NCBI GenBank assembly: GCA_013397455.1
Contig: VYZB01000216.1
Span: 250,312-314,311 of the forward strand
Direction: 5' to 3'
From: Crotophaga sulcirostris
Taxonomy: Eukaryota > Chordata > Aves > Cuculiformes > Crotophagidae
Length of the DNA stretch: 64,000 bases
A program made the position numbers and the translations under genes. Positions within the stretch are counted from its first letter, which is position 1, and each line of letters begins with the position of its first letter. Under the pieces are notes generated by a model. The model saw only the letters and a list, made by a program, of their open reading frames with translations, was not told the DNA's origin and did no database searches. Below, piece after piece: positions 1 through 13,864 of this stretch.

Positions 1-3000
1 CACAGTCAAAATCCCCAGTTGTCACTTGGTAATTCTGCCACATACTCATAAAAAACACAAGAACTCTCATTCACCCAATCTGCATTGAGCCTATTGTCTT
101 CTAGTGATCCAAGTCTGAAGTCAAATGGAAGCATTTGTGACCTATCAGGCAAAGAATATTCCCCTATTCCACTGGCTGTCCTTGGACAAACTGTAACCTT
201 ATCTTGCAATATTTATATCTTCTGAATTAAGAGGTGTAAGTTTACGTCTCTATTACACCAATTAAATCATATTTTTATCTTATAGTGAGATTTTCAGTTC
301 TTGCCATTTATTCCCGAATTTTCTGCATCAATATATTTTTATATATCTTAGATTTTCAGTAGACTGATCTATTATCATCCTTCATGTTCCTCTCATCCTA
401 TTCTCATGATTTTTTGTGGTTTTGTGCAGGTTTCTGCTGTTTATCATTACCTTTGTGCTTTTGTTCCTTATTCCTCTCAATTCTTTGTCCTTTTCACAAG
501 CTTTTAACAAATATTAATTTATTCTTTTCAGTTCCTGCCCCACTGCTCATGGAACTTCATCTCAGAAAAAGCAAACACAAGTCATCTTAGTAGCATCCGC
601 TCTGCAGCAACACACCTGTCTCCAGGTCACATCCATTCTGCAGGTAGCTATTTCAAGGTTGAGCATCATTCACTATCTATAGTTAGATTACGTAACGACT
701 TTCACATGTTTTGATTTTTGCATCTCCTTATGTGGGAGCTCATCAGCTTCCCTTACAGGTTGCTTACAGGGCTGCTGTTCCCTTACCGGTTTCCATTTGT
801 TAGTTTTTTTTCAGAAAACATTTCATTTCTGAGATAACATAATAAAAATGTAATTACTTACAAACCTATGGTTTGATTTTAATACATTCCCTAGTCAGAA
901 TGCTCTCATTATTTACACACTAGACAAACATTTCAGCCACTTTTCCATCACCATGCTTTTTTATGACCTTTGAATTTGATTAGATCTGTATTTGGTTGAC
1001 ATACTCACAGTCTTCTGAACTCTTAGATAATCACAGCAATACATTTTATCAGAAGATCCAAAGTCAACTGATTAGTCATCAGATCAACAATAAAAAAATA
1101 ATCAGTGTTCCTGAGCTTAGTATTGATTGTTTGAAATGCTAAAATATATTCACATTCTAAAACTGACAGGTGCAATATAGCCATCATAAACTATAATGAG
1201 AATTCCCAGAAAAAGCTGTAAAATTTTGGTGATTTAAATATGCTCTATCCTTCACCTAACAAGATGGTAGCAATAATTGCCACCCCAAAGACAATGTTTT
1301 TTTGATAAAGCCTAGATCAAATTATCAAGTCTTAACTCGGTTTTAAGGAGAGATACTGAGTTCAGAATCTGGTTCAACAGTAAAATTGTGATGTTAGATA
1401 TAGTATAACTGTGAGACTTGTTCTGTCATCTAAAATTTTAAGAGAAGCCAGAACAGGGAATTAAATGTTAACTTACTGTAAGACTCTTTGAATTAGGTAT
1501 TATTAATATGCTTTCTGCCTTCTACCTGTGAAAAATCTAACATTTTTTAATTCTCTAGATATCCCTGTATGTATTCTTCAAACACAGGCTGCTGTAAGGT
1601 TGGTTTTTTATCTTATTTCAGCTATACTGGAAAATATTTATGAAGAATATCATGCGGTTTGAATAGGTAAATCAAACTTGTGTTTGATTGAAATGAAATT
1701 CTCTGCCCTTAAAAACTGTACATGGGGCTATATCTTAAGATAATTTTGAAAATTCAGCTAGTAGAGTGTTTCTGACAAGTTACAGGGTACTTTTCAATGA
1801 GGAGTTTATCCCTACCGCCCTGCTTCTAAAGAGAGCAGTAGCTTGTGCTCTGCCAGCCTGAACAACTAAGCATAGCATAATGATTGACACTAGCAAAAGG
1901 CCATCTTGCTGATTTAAACACAGAGCAAAAGGAGAAAGAAGGACCTTAAAGAAGGACCTTTAATCCCAGAAAGGCCTTCTTCCTCCATTCAGCATAGCTG
2001 AGTCTTGTTCCAGATCTCATCAGGCTATAATTAAATGAACTCTCTTGTAAGTAGCAACTTGTCTCTGTGCTACACTGAATACAAGAAGTATTAGGTTAAA
2101 ATGGACTACAAATGAAATTACAAATATTTTCTCCAGTCTTCAGTCCTTTTTCAATGTTCAAAATTTATCTACTCCTCTGTTTTCCATTTTATTTTTTTTA
2201 TTCAGAACTGATCTTGGCTTTCACTTTAAAGTGGCAAGGATTTGCTTCTGTTAAAAAAGATAAATGGTACACTTCTTCACAGTCCTCATGACTGCATAAA
2301 TTACTGGTGACTCTCTGTGGTGGTGCAACTTCCCACCTTACTGTTATTTGTTACTAAAATCCAGTAGGTAACTACAAATCATGCTCCATTTAACCTTCCT
2401 TCTCTTCTCTCTTTCATACATGTGTACAATGTCAACGTGTTGAAGTAAAATATATATAAATCCTCTCATATAGTTAGCTATTGCTATTACATTTTCAGAT
2501 TTCTCTCATTGACATTCAAAAAGCAGTCTAGAATGATGCATTAAACACTGCATGAATCAGCTTCTAAATGTGTTTACCAACAACAATAACTGCTGTTGGA
2601 GGCATAAAATGACAAATACTTTGTTATTGTTCTTTTTCGTAGGCTAGGAATAATTAGCACTTGATTAGACTTAGAAGGAAGGATTCAAATATTTCTTCCA
2701 GATACAATTATGAAAACTTCATTAAAGGAATAGAGTATAATTCTAAATGCATTCTGCAGACTACAATTTTCACCTGCATTAAGACGAACCTAATCAGCAA
2801 AACAAAGAAAAAAAATTGTTAACCAACCTTTTATATACTGATACACTGTCAGCCCTCAGAAAATCTGCTTAACTAAGAAAATACCTATATTGTATACTGG
2901 TTCAATATTTAAAGAAGTTCACATTGTCACTTGATAGGTATTTTACAGTGTAACATGTTGGATTGGAAATGATGTACTAGAGTTCTTTGGTTGCACAGAT

Positions 3001-4928
3001 TAAATAGGAATCTGCTTTTATAAGCAAGCAATCATAATGACTATTTGTTACTTCTGTACTTAATTCAGCAGCCCCATAGCACCAACTAGGAAGAAGGAAC
3101 CCTTGTTGCTACTCTGCAGCAGTGAAAGTAACATTTCTCTTCAAATATACCATGAAAGGCAGTTTGAAAAAATGACAGTGGTGTATACTTGTAATGAAGG
3201 ACAAATTGTGGAAACTTATGTGTAATCATTATAAATAAAAACAGAAATTAAAGCATTTTTTAGTAGGAATACTCTTCCATTGATTAATATTTGAAGATAT
3301 TTACAATATTTAAGTCAATGGAACAATTAATTGCTTTATGAACAAGTTATTTTTAATGGCAAAATTCAACCTCTGAATTTAGTCAGAACAATATGAAAAT
3401 CTGAAGCAAAATTGGACTTTCATTCCGAAAGATATAAGCTGACAGGGGAATGCTAAATACACAACTCTTCACTACAGAAACATTTTTATATTTCAATATA
3501 AAGCCTATTAGAAATAATACCAAAAGAACGTATAACTGGACTTGAAACTGTTTTTTTCCCCCCTATTGTTAAACAATGCAACATTGCCATAGAAAAATAC
3601 AGTGCAAGTACAGATACCTTTCTGTCAATTCAGCAAAACAGTCTACACTTTCGATATTTCAACAAGCTAGACATTTTTTAAATCTTACTGTATGCATAAT
3701 CAGTCTTAGAGAAGGCAGTGTGTCTGTAGGATAAGCTAACCATAATACCAATCTAATTTTAGCAAAAACTTCAAAGGAGAGAAATAGTAAATCAGTGACT
3801 ATGACTAGCTATTGCTTTCCATATGTACAATTCACTTTTCCCAAGAAAACCAGACTTGAGCATAAATATGAAATATCAGCCCTATAAATAATGATTGCAA
3901 CCTTTAGCTATCGAGATTGACAGCAACATGAAGCCAAATAAAAAGAAGGGAAAAAAAAGCAGCTCATTAATCATTCATGCAAAATTATGTCTGATATGAA
4001 GTTATATGTACTTTCTGGTATGTGCATTTGTTGTGTTTTGACTAAAATTAAGTAGTCTAATCACCAGGACAAAGATTAGGCTTTCAGATGTTTAGAAATA
4101 TAGTAATGCAAAATTTAGATGAAAACTGGAGAAAATAAAATGAATGTTTACAATAAAAACAGGATTTGAGGGGAAAGAAGGATTTCATGTGATCGTCACT
4201 GCAATATTATACCTATTTCTAATACAACAAGGTGTATAAAAGTATCAGCACTGGAGCACATGTCTACCCTGTTAAGGCATCCTTAATGTAGGATAACCTA
4301 ATTATGGTTTGGGTGAGGATTTCTTCTCGGTGCTTGCCCTTCCTGATGACTTGTGTTGTTTCCTTCACAGCTGAATGAGACTAAGAGGATGAGGAGGCCA
4401 CCCACCTGCCAAAACCCTAAGTGGAGAGTCAGGGCATGCTTACCTTTATCCCAGGAACAGACTTGGGCTCGTACTCAAGTCTCTTGTAGCCTTCAGGGAA
4501 AGAAATAAGGCAGGGTTTGCCCAATAATTTGCTTCAGATGCTGCTGTGCAAGTCTTAAGTTTCCTCTTTTATTGATTTGGTTTGGTTTTTTTATTTTTCC
4601 ACTTGTTTTGCAGTCAGTATGTTTAGGTTAGATTTAAGAATAATTAAGTTCATTATATTGATTAAAATAATGACTCTCTTTCTAGTCCTTCTTCCAGTAT
4701 GAATACTTATTACCTGAGATGGGTTTACTGGAAGTCAATGGGTCTAGTAACGCAAATGAGAATGAAGTGTGCCTGAACTATATATACTGCAATGCTAGCA
4801 GTCACAGCTTCATAAGTCATCAGGTTTTGCACGTTAAAGACCTTACAGATAAGACAGTATCATTGCCACATGCTTTATTTAGGAAAAGGAATTAATCATA
4901 TGTTGCTGCTGCTTATCATATAAGGGAG
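1..4928. other. AT-rich non-coding stretch, no gene recognised
   Basis: No open frame in this interval resembles a known protein or has convincing exon structure. The longest are about 70 codons and are low-complexity hydrophobic translations. Minor features are a perfect 13-bp tandem duplication at 1,935-1,960 (unit aaagaaggacctt) and a copy of a recurrent motif, ctggaagtcaatggg, at 4,728-4,742. This is intergenic or intronic DNA. Confidence 0.7.
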
Positions 4929-5337
4929 TTCAAGAAATGAGAAATCATATGAGAAAGGCTGAAACTACTTGGTCTGTTCAGCCTGGAGAAGAGAAGACTG
5001 GGGGAGGACCTTATAGTAGTTTACTGCTTTCTCACAAGGGAAGGAGGAGGAGCAGGCGCTGATCTCTTCTCTCTGGTGACTTGAGGGAGGGGCAGGAAGA
5101 TGTGCCAGGGAAGGTTTAGGCTGGATATTAGGAAGAGGTTCTTCACCCAGAGGGTGGTGGAGCACTGGCACAGCTCCCCAGGGAAGCAGTCACGGCACCA
5201 AGCCTGACAATATTCAAGAAGCATTTGGACAATGCCCTCACACACATGGTATGTGAATGTTGGGATTGTCCTATGCAGGGAATGGAGTTGGACTCGATGA
5301 TCCTTGTGGGTCCCTTCCAACTCAGGTCATTCTATGA
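4929..5337 (+). mobile_element. CR1 LINE fragment (3' end), plus strand
   Basis: The block reads like the 3' part of a chicken-repeat-1 retrotransposon. Landmarks in the expected order are a 'gttcagcctggagaagagaag' style segment (about 4,976-4,997), 'ggctggatattaggaagagg' (about 5,120), 'ttcttcacccagagggtggtgg' (about 5,140-5,161), 'gttggactcgatgatcc' (about 5,287-5,303) and 'gggtcccttccaactcagg'. It ends with the CR1 terminal octamer-like sequence attctatga at 5,329-5,337. The copy is strongly 5'-truncated, as most CR1 copies are, and has no intact reverse transcriptase frame. Open frames overlapping it on both strands are by-products of the repeat. Confidence 0.92.
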
Positions 5338-8300
5338 ACCCTCTGATGGGGCAGCTGCACACAGTAACAGTGCATCTTCCCATTCCTGCCCCTGCTACAG
5401 CACAGTCTCACCTGTGCTGCTTGTCTAACAGTTGGCTGAAGCAGTGCAGCTCATTAGTCCAGCAAAAAAAGCGAGTAAATTTCTGTCAGATTAGTGAGCT
5501 GAATAACACTACAGTGAAGCTGGAGCTGGACCACAGCTCATACAAAGGAGGGCGCAAGAGAAGTGGAAAAGGGGGCAGAAGCTGCTGAGGACTGGGCAAG
5601 AAATAGGAACAGCAGAGCAGACAGATAGTTTGGGAACCACATCTTTCATGATACCTTTGTGTTTTTATTGGTTCAGCTCCTTCATCTTTCTGTCATCTTT
5701 CATCCATCACATAACTTCCTGAGTACTTTATATTTGAAAGATAACTTCTGAACAGGAATCCACTGGGAACAGACAAGCAAGTAAGGAGCTGATCTTGTAA
5801 TGAGGGGCCTGCAGACTGTGGTTTAACAGTAAGGCATGCCATTTATAATAGCCCAAACACTATTCACTTTCTCCACTTTTAGCCATTCATTCCAGTTCCC
5901 CCGTGGAGATTTCTCTCCTGAGTTATGCTGATTCAGCTCTTCACATGACTGTGCTCTAAATTGGACATGCAAAACGAAGTGTTTAAAAAAAAAAAAGGGA
6001 AAAAGTCTTGCCTTTAAATAAAAACATGTCATTTCACCCCTCTGATTTATAGTCAAGAGAACAAACTGCTGAATTGGCATAAATAACCATTACAGCTCAA
6101 AGGGAGGAAGGAATGCATTGCCACTCTTGGGGAGGGTGGGGCACATTTTACACGTGATATGCTCCTGACAGAACAGGACTACGAAGAAACTACCATCTTA
6201 GTTCAGCCATACATTTAAAATTGTCAACAGTGTAGACAGGCAGCAGATTAGCCTGCTTAGGGAAGCTGCGAAGTCTTCTTCACTGAAGGTTTCTATGAAC
6301 AGATTAGACATGAGCCTGTCAGGATGTGCACAGCTTAACTTGGGAATTCAGGTACTACAGCCATTTCAAAGAAAGAAACTTTTGGAAAAAAACAATGCTA
6401 AAAGATACCAACCAAACAAATAAACCCCATCCACCAGTGGGGACAACTCATTTTATAGATTTCATAGTCCCTAGATTAATTTGGGAGCAAGACCCTCAAA
6501 TCTCATACAGATATGACCTCTGTGCCAAATATATATCTTTTACCTTTTCTTACATCCAAACATATATTTTCACGGAGAAAAAAAAATCAATGTTTTTATA
6601 CTGAGTAAGTTAGACTTTTGTAGTTTACTTTTTTTCTTAAAGATCCTGATTTCAGCAGGCAAGTACCAGCTCTGGGCTGCTATGTGACCCACCCCAAGAG
6701 CCAATCTGAGCCTTTGAAGTGAGCACAGGGAACTGGCATCCCAGCCATCACAGTGGGGGAATGCCACCTGACTCAACTGGCAAGCAGACAAGAGCTAGGT
6801 ATGCTGCATGCATGTGCATGCGGTGATTGGTGAGTGGATGAAAAGCAAGAAAAAGGTCTGGAGGTGAGAAGGGAGAGTGAGAGGCATGGGTGTGGAACAA
6901 GAGATCATCAGCGAGACAGTTCAGCCAGAGGGATGTCCTCATCAGCAGATTTCTGATTTGAATCCATGAGATGACTAGGATTGACTGGGTACCAATGGAA
7001 TTTGAAAATATTTTCTGCAGGAACAACTGGAAAGACAATGACAAAGGAGAAATGGGGCCAGGAGTCCAAGAAGCTGAGAGATCAGACAGTGTAAAAAACT
7101 GAAACAGGAATGCCAAGACAACCTGAAAGCTGTAGATGCTGTGGAAAAATAGAGAAAGGGCAAAATGAGATCACAGATCAGATGGGTGAAGAGGTGGCTA
7201 AAATGCAAGTGGTCAGTGAAGCTGCTCCTGGAGAAGTCCTGAGACAGACATTTTGCAATATGATAGGATGTCAGTATAGATCAAGATAACAGAGACTAAC
7301 TAATGAGGAGCAAGCAACTGAGATGGTCTAGGGAATAACATGAAGAAGTGTAGAGAAAGAGCCTGAAACAACGGCCAAAGTATCGGTGAAATCACCTGGC
7401 AATCTGTGTTTTTTTCTCTTGTAACACTGATCTACACTGATCATAACAACTCACTTTCACTATCAGTTGCAAAGCACAGCAGTGCTCTCACTGTCTAACG
7501 TGCGAAACCATTTCCTCAAGTAGAAAACATTTTGAAAGGAATCTGGAGTGCCTCAGCCCTGCTCTCAAGTATCTTATGCCATGAGATCAATCTTTGAAGG
7601 ATGCAACATATTATCTTTAAATTTTATTTCTCTTTTCTTTTTTAATAGGAACCTCGACTGGTTTAGTGACAGACTTGCTATATGAATGACTCTGAGACTG
7701 AATGACTCATGCAGAGGAGAAGACTGAGAGCTGCAGGAGCTTTTGTTTCACCTCCTATTGGGGAACAAAAGGCAAATGTTTTCACAACTGGAACAGTTTT
7801 TTTAACAGTTATTTTAATGGTAAAATGATTCTGGAGATATGATCAAGTAACAGAATTTTTATGTGATGCTGTTAAGAGTTGTTTAAATCAGATTAATCTC
7901 TGCTCATTTGTTCCTTATTTTCCTAGTACGAGATCTATAGAAACTCTGACGGTTGCAGGTGGAGAAAATACTGTTTTGATTATTTAAATTGTTGCATAAT
8001 GTTGCAAAACATTGTGTTCTTCAACATCTCAAATTAAAATTCAAAAATCAGTGGACATTTCTAATTTTAATCTCCATACCTGTCACTTATCAGCCTGTAA
8101 CAGTGAACCAATGCCCACTTCTTACAGGACATTATGAAGAAACAGCATTAATATTTGTAAATCAGTCAGGCAAAAGGGTAATGAACATCTGAGGAGGGAA
8201 AAACAGAAGGAAAAACACACCACTATATTCAGAAGGAGCGCAGTCAGTACACATTTAATATTGTATAAAGATGAACTAAACCATGAGGACAAAGAACTAC

Positions 8301-8463
8301 ACTATGTAGCTGTATATGACACTTCTCTGTGCTCTGGAACAGTGCATGGAAAACAGGCTGTGACTGTGTGATCCATGTGTTCTGATACACACCCTAGGAA
8401 ACTGAATTAAGATATAAACACTGTAATTCTGGCATTTCCCAGAATACCACTCCTCTGTGTAGG

Positions 8464-8500
8464 AGTGTGTATGTGTGTGTATATTTGTGTGTGTGTATGT
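8464..8500. repeat. imperfect (TG)n microsatellite
   Basis: A run of gtgtgtatgtgtgtgtatat followed by ttgtgtgtgtgtatgt gives an interrupted TG/TA dinucleotide repeat. The short open frames across it on both strands are rich in Cys/Val/Tyr or Thr/His and are explained by the repeat. Confidence 0.85.
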
Positions 8501-10166
8501 ATTTCTGTACAGAATGACTGTATGTGTAAATGTCTGAGCTGTTGTTTATGTACAAGTGCAATAACTGAGATGTACACATTTCTAGTCTCCTCTTCAGACT
8601 TTAATGATAGGACAAATCACGTGTCAGAACAGTATCTCAAAAGAATCTGAGACTATCCTGATTAAATCCCTCTTGTCCATTCAAAGAAACACATTTCCAA
8701 CATTCAGTGGTTCTCATGGGCTCCTTTATTAATCATCTTCATTTTACAATTACCTATTTCCATCAGACAGCGAAACTAGCTAGCAACCTAGAGCTTAATT
8801 TTGAAGTTATTTTAGGTAATGATAATAGGAACGGGGATTCATTGTGTGCAATGGCCACCGTGCAAAGTGGTACCATCAAAATCTTAACTGGAAATCAAGA
8901 GAATGGCTGTTATTGTAGGAAAACTACAGCTGGCATCCGTGACAAATTTAGTGCCTGCCAAATCAAGATAATTTAGTTATGGTAGACCATTTTGTGGCTT
9001 TGACAAGCTGATGGGAGGTTCCCCTGCCAAGTATATACTGCATGACAGCCCTAACACTGCTAGCATAATGACAGGTCCCCATTATAGAAAGAAACAAGCT
9101 AGGCTTACTCAGGGTCAAAGCATGAGGACAACCTTGAACTCATCTACAAATCCATTTCCTCATACTGCTGGGTACTAGTACCTACGAGGAAGCATTGTCT
9201 TCTTTAGCTTCTTAACTATTTGGGTTGTTCCCCTGTGCATTCCTTGGATTCACTGAAAAACACAAACTTTACAATAAAGTAGGGAGGTAGACTAAAAACT
9301 GCCTGAAGCTTTGGAAACAATTTAGTGTTGGTTAATTTATTCCAACATTTTGCAGCTCAAAATAGTTTGATCTCTCTATAAAGCAAAAAGAGAGTTTCCT
9401 TTTAATTAAGCATACCATAAAAATGACTGTAATATAAATATAGGATTTGCTAAAATTATCATTATCTGATCCCTGATCTCTATGCAATCTTTTCAATTTT
9501 GCAATTTACAAAAAGCTGTCCTTGTTTTGAACAGGTTGTATTATTACTGCATTTTAACACATTCACTTTCAATCACCGCTGGGAGACATTGTCTCAAAAA
9601 GACTAATGTAGCCTGCCAAAATTATTTCTATTAGTCATGTCTTGGCTTTTTACAATGCTAATATCACAGTGACCTATAATTAAGGGGCATTTATGTCTTC
9701 ACATTGCCATTAGTATAAAATTGACTTGTATGGCCAAAAACATGTGAAGCATTTAGTTGAGCAAAAAGCTGAGGGAAACTGATATTAATGTCTCAGGACT
9801 GTTAAAAATATTCCTAAGAGATTAAGAGTTATGTTTTACCTTATCTGTGCTCACATAAAGTATGCTGCAGTTTAATTCTATGGAACTTGAGTTAAAAATG
9901 ACACCATTTAATCCTCATATATTTTAAGTAGCCTATATATTCTCTCCTTGAACTAAGGGATTCTGAACAGCATATGAGAATTTTGTATTGTACTATGGAA
10001 AGTATGTCTAACTCATTTTACCATCACTGTTTGCTCATGTGTCATTGATTTCAGGCAATTTAATGCCAGAAAGAACATTTGATCATCAAATCTGACCTCC
10101 TGAATATCACAGCTCATTAAATGTCATCCATTTGCCAGTTTAGAACCTAATATTTTCATTGGACTG

Positions 10167-10220
10167 TTTTTTTGGGGGGGAACGGGGTTGGTTTTTTGGT
10201 GTGGGTTTTTTTTTTTTTAT
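10167..10220. repeat. G/T-rich low-complexity tract
   Basis: Consecutive homopolymer runs of T and G (T7, G8, then ggttttttggtgtgggt and about 13 T) form a strand-asymmetric low-complexity patch. Similar T-rich patches flanked by GG or GTGGGG occur at about 15,066-15,103, 42,410-42,435 and 61,788-61,816. Confidence 0.75.
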
Positions 10221-13200
10221 CTGCAGGTAATTAACCTGTTGTGGGCAAGGTGAGAAATAAGGCTGTCACAGTTCCTCAAAACCCTAGCAACAACTGACAG
10301 CTGAACAAGTACGGCATGCCCAGTTAATCGTTCTACAGGACTCACACCACACAGCACAGAGAAGTCTAATGATATTTACTGACCTGTAGTGGGAAAACAT
10401 TCCTTCTTGGTCTCATGAACAGTGTAGGGATAGGTATATGAACAATGAACAAGGCTGACCACAGGAAAGTATTCTTTATGCTGTCTTAAACTGCTGGTTG
10501 GTAACAGTTAGCATGCTATTCCAGTTGCAGTTTGTCCCTAAAGCCTCAAATGATGACAACTGCAAATATATGTAGCCCAGATTTTCACCAGGGAAAAGTT
10601 CATTTTTATGTTGTGCAAGGTTAAAAACTTCCTTTATTTTAGCATAGATCTGTATACATTTCTTTCTCAATTGAGTGATTTAATCAGCTTGCAAAGCCTG
10701 TAATGACTTGCTTTAGTGATCAAGTATGAAACTATGAATGATGCTATAGTGAATTTCTGACTAAGTACCTAAGCTATTCATATTTCTGCTAACTTGGGAT
10801 GATTCAACAAATAATAAATTCTGCTTGGTTTATCTTTTTTTTAATTTTAACAATAGAGCCTTAAAGTCACTACCCAAAAGTAAATAGAATGGCAACAATT
10901 AAAGCTGTTGGTTTACACATTGGGACTCCCCAACTGGCAAGGCTATTAAAACTGTTTCAGGTTAGGATGTAAAATCCTACTAGGTGAGATTCTATAAAAT
11001 CACTTGCCAGAATTTCTTTATTAAAAAGGAAAAAGAAGAAAAAGCAGAAAAGACTAAACTTCCCATGACAGTATTATAAACACAAATAAGAACAGTACTG
11101 GCAAATTTTTATGAATGGTATTCATTGTTGTCAATGAACTCATTCTACCACATTTTCCATGCTTCTTTCCAGAACAAAAAGCTACCCACCAAACACAAAA
11201 CTCAAATGAAGACTAGTTGTGTAAAAAATGTTTTCTATCTATAAATAGTTCTTAAGAACATCACAGTACAAATAGTTCCTGTATTTATCACAAATATTAA
11301 ATTTATCCTTGTTGTGATCCCATTAGCATCATGTGAAAGATGCTAATCTGTATTACCAAATAACCAAGCAATGGTGTCTAGCAACTACAGCATTTTCTTG
11401 CAACTGAACTGAAAGGAGAAAAAAGAGTTGACTACTACTGAGCCCTCCCTCTTTCCAAAAAGTATCCCATCTGCACTTCTAATTTTGTACAGGTTATTCA
11501 AAGGTAATCACTTTAATTACCAATTCTTTTGTTAAAGTTTTCTAAGATATGGGATGTGCGTGAAATTATACTAACTCTTCAATGTCACACAGTCTATTAT
11601 AATACCTCTCAGGCATGAATTAGAAATGACAAGATCAGCGAATCATTGTATCAGATCATCATTTTCAACAAGGTATAAAAACTACTGGGTCCTGACTGTT
11701 CCATTGTGAAGACAGGGGATGACTCTCTTTTGAACTTGATAAATGTAAGAATTGAAACTAAGTAACCCATCTTCCAGAAACTCTAAGAAAAAGTTACTTG
11801 GAATAACAACATTGTTAGCTCAGTCTGGCATCCTTCAGTGGAAAAACAATGGGCAGAGCTCTTCAAAACACCTGTTGATGAGCTGATAAATTTTGGATAG
11901 AAATTAGGAAGAAATACAAAGAAATGAAAGCTCTTACTAAAATGCCAACTTAAGCAAAGACTTAAGCAGACTTAAGTGTCTGAAGAGACAGGTTTACTCT
12001 GTGCATTTTGGTTTTTAATCATTGAAATTAAATTAAACCCATAGATTACGCTTTTAAAAAAATAAATAAACAAATGGACCAACTAATTTTAGAGTTTTCT
12101 CTGTGCCATACCTATATATGTCAATATAATATGTCTGTGTGAAAACTGTCTTGCAGATCATTTGAATGTAATTTTGGAATTCTCAGGATACAAGACATGG
12201 GTATTATCTCAGGCAAAGGAGGACACAGAAGAGGAAATCAGAAGCTCACATCTTTATTTATTTCATTAAAAACCAAGTTACAAATAGACTATATGACACA
12301 GGAAATTAACTATCAGGACCAGAGCAGAACACTTAAGTGATAATCTACAAAAATAAATTAGACATAACTTCCAAAGAAAAATATGTGGACCCTAAATATT
12401 GGTCTACACAGAGATTATATATATATACAATTTTACATAGCCACTGTAGTTATTACTTTTAACTTTTGAGTGAGAGCAATACATTGGTATAAGCCCTGAT
12501 GAGACTGCTTTCACAGAATAAAATTTTCTAAGATCAGGGCCATTATAGGAGTACATTGTGCTGGAATATGACAAGCAAAATGCTCCTCTTGAGAAGTTAA
12601 CTTAAATCAGCAAAACTGTAGTCCAGCCAGCATACTTTACTCCAGCACACCTTTCCTCTTCCTGTGATAAATAAATTATCTTGAGAGCCTGGCTGTACTT
12701 AACAGGTTTGGTGATAAGAGCTACACTGATAGAATTACACCAGCCACTCCTTTGTAGTACTGAAATATATCACTCTGATAAAATAGCTTTCTTTGTAGGT
12801 ACAGTTTAAGCTAGCTCCTTGCACAGAATAACATATACTATCAAAATAACTTTATTCTGTCTCTTGCTCTACTACTTTTGCTTCCATTACTGTTCCGCTT
12901 AGGCATGTCCTATCTAGAGTGACCAGAAATGCAGAATCTTTGAACATAGACTGCTGGAACAAGCTTAATACTTTTGGCTTACTGCTTCTTTATATAGCTT
13001 TAAGTGATTTTACTCTTATGTGTCAACCAGTGTGTGTACTGTCAGACCTTTGGCTAATATAGCTATGCTAGTAAAACCTGTAATGCAAATTTGGCCTTAG
13101 ACTGGTGTGACTTATTCCCTTTCCATATGAGATTGAACTAATAAATGCCCACTTACACTGTGTGTGTGTTTAAATCATAGATTGTACCAATATAGCTTTT

Positions 13201-13864
13201 AGTATGTACTAATGCACTAATCTTAATGTCTCGCCAGAAGGGCAGAATTGCACTGATTTAACTTAAATTGGATTTCAATCTGGCATAAAGCTTTAATACA
13301 CAAATTTAGTCCTGGGAATCAGCTGCTCCAAATTTCTTACGCACAATCTTACTCTGCAGCACCCGCTGTACATGTCAAGAAGCTTACTCTCCTTACAAAG
13401 GGTAACCTGTATCAAATACCTCACATTTATCATGAGGAAATGGAGCATGCACAATACACAGTTATCATGGAGCTGCTGATGCCTGGTAACATATTGTCAC
13501 CTGGCCACTTGCTAATACATCAAAGCTGATAGTTATACTGTGATAGACACATGCATCGACATTAAAAAAATGAGTATGTCTTAACTATTTCACACAAGTA
13601 GGGTGAATCAGTCTATCCCAAGTTTTATGTTGCCGTATGAATACAATTTAGAAGCAGCCTGTACAATTTAATTGTAGATCTGTGTCTCCATGTTACACTG
13701 AAATTGTCTTTGGAGCTGCACGACAGATATATCCTTTAATCTTCAAGCATATGAATATTGTTTTTAACAAGGGATGACACCCTCACTCTGACGAGCTTCA
13801 AACTCTCAATAGTCATGAAGCAGCTACCTAAAGAGATGGGCAGTCACATTGTCCTAAATGAGGG

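Larger units (their letters stand above)
5338..13864. other. non-coding stretch, no gene recognised
   Basis: This is about 8.5 kb of mostly AT-rich DNA with no recognisable exon. It contains a purine-biased block at about 6,815-7,390, a TG-rich microsatellite at about 8,464-8,500, and a G/T homopolymer-rich patch at about 10,167-10,220. The block at about 9,320-9,720 has the texture of a conserved non-coding element (AT-rich with motifs such as ATTTGC-like and TAATTA-like words), but that cannot be shown without alignment. Confidence 0.65.

Noticed and set aside
4965..5588. Several frames of 67-99 codons on both strands
   Set aside because: They overlap the CR1 3' fragment, which is outside the reverse transcriptase coding part in this truncated copy.
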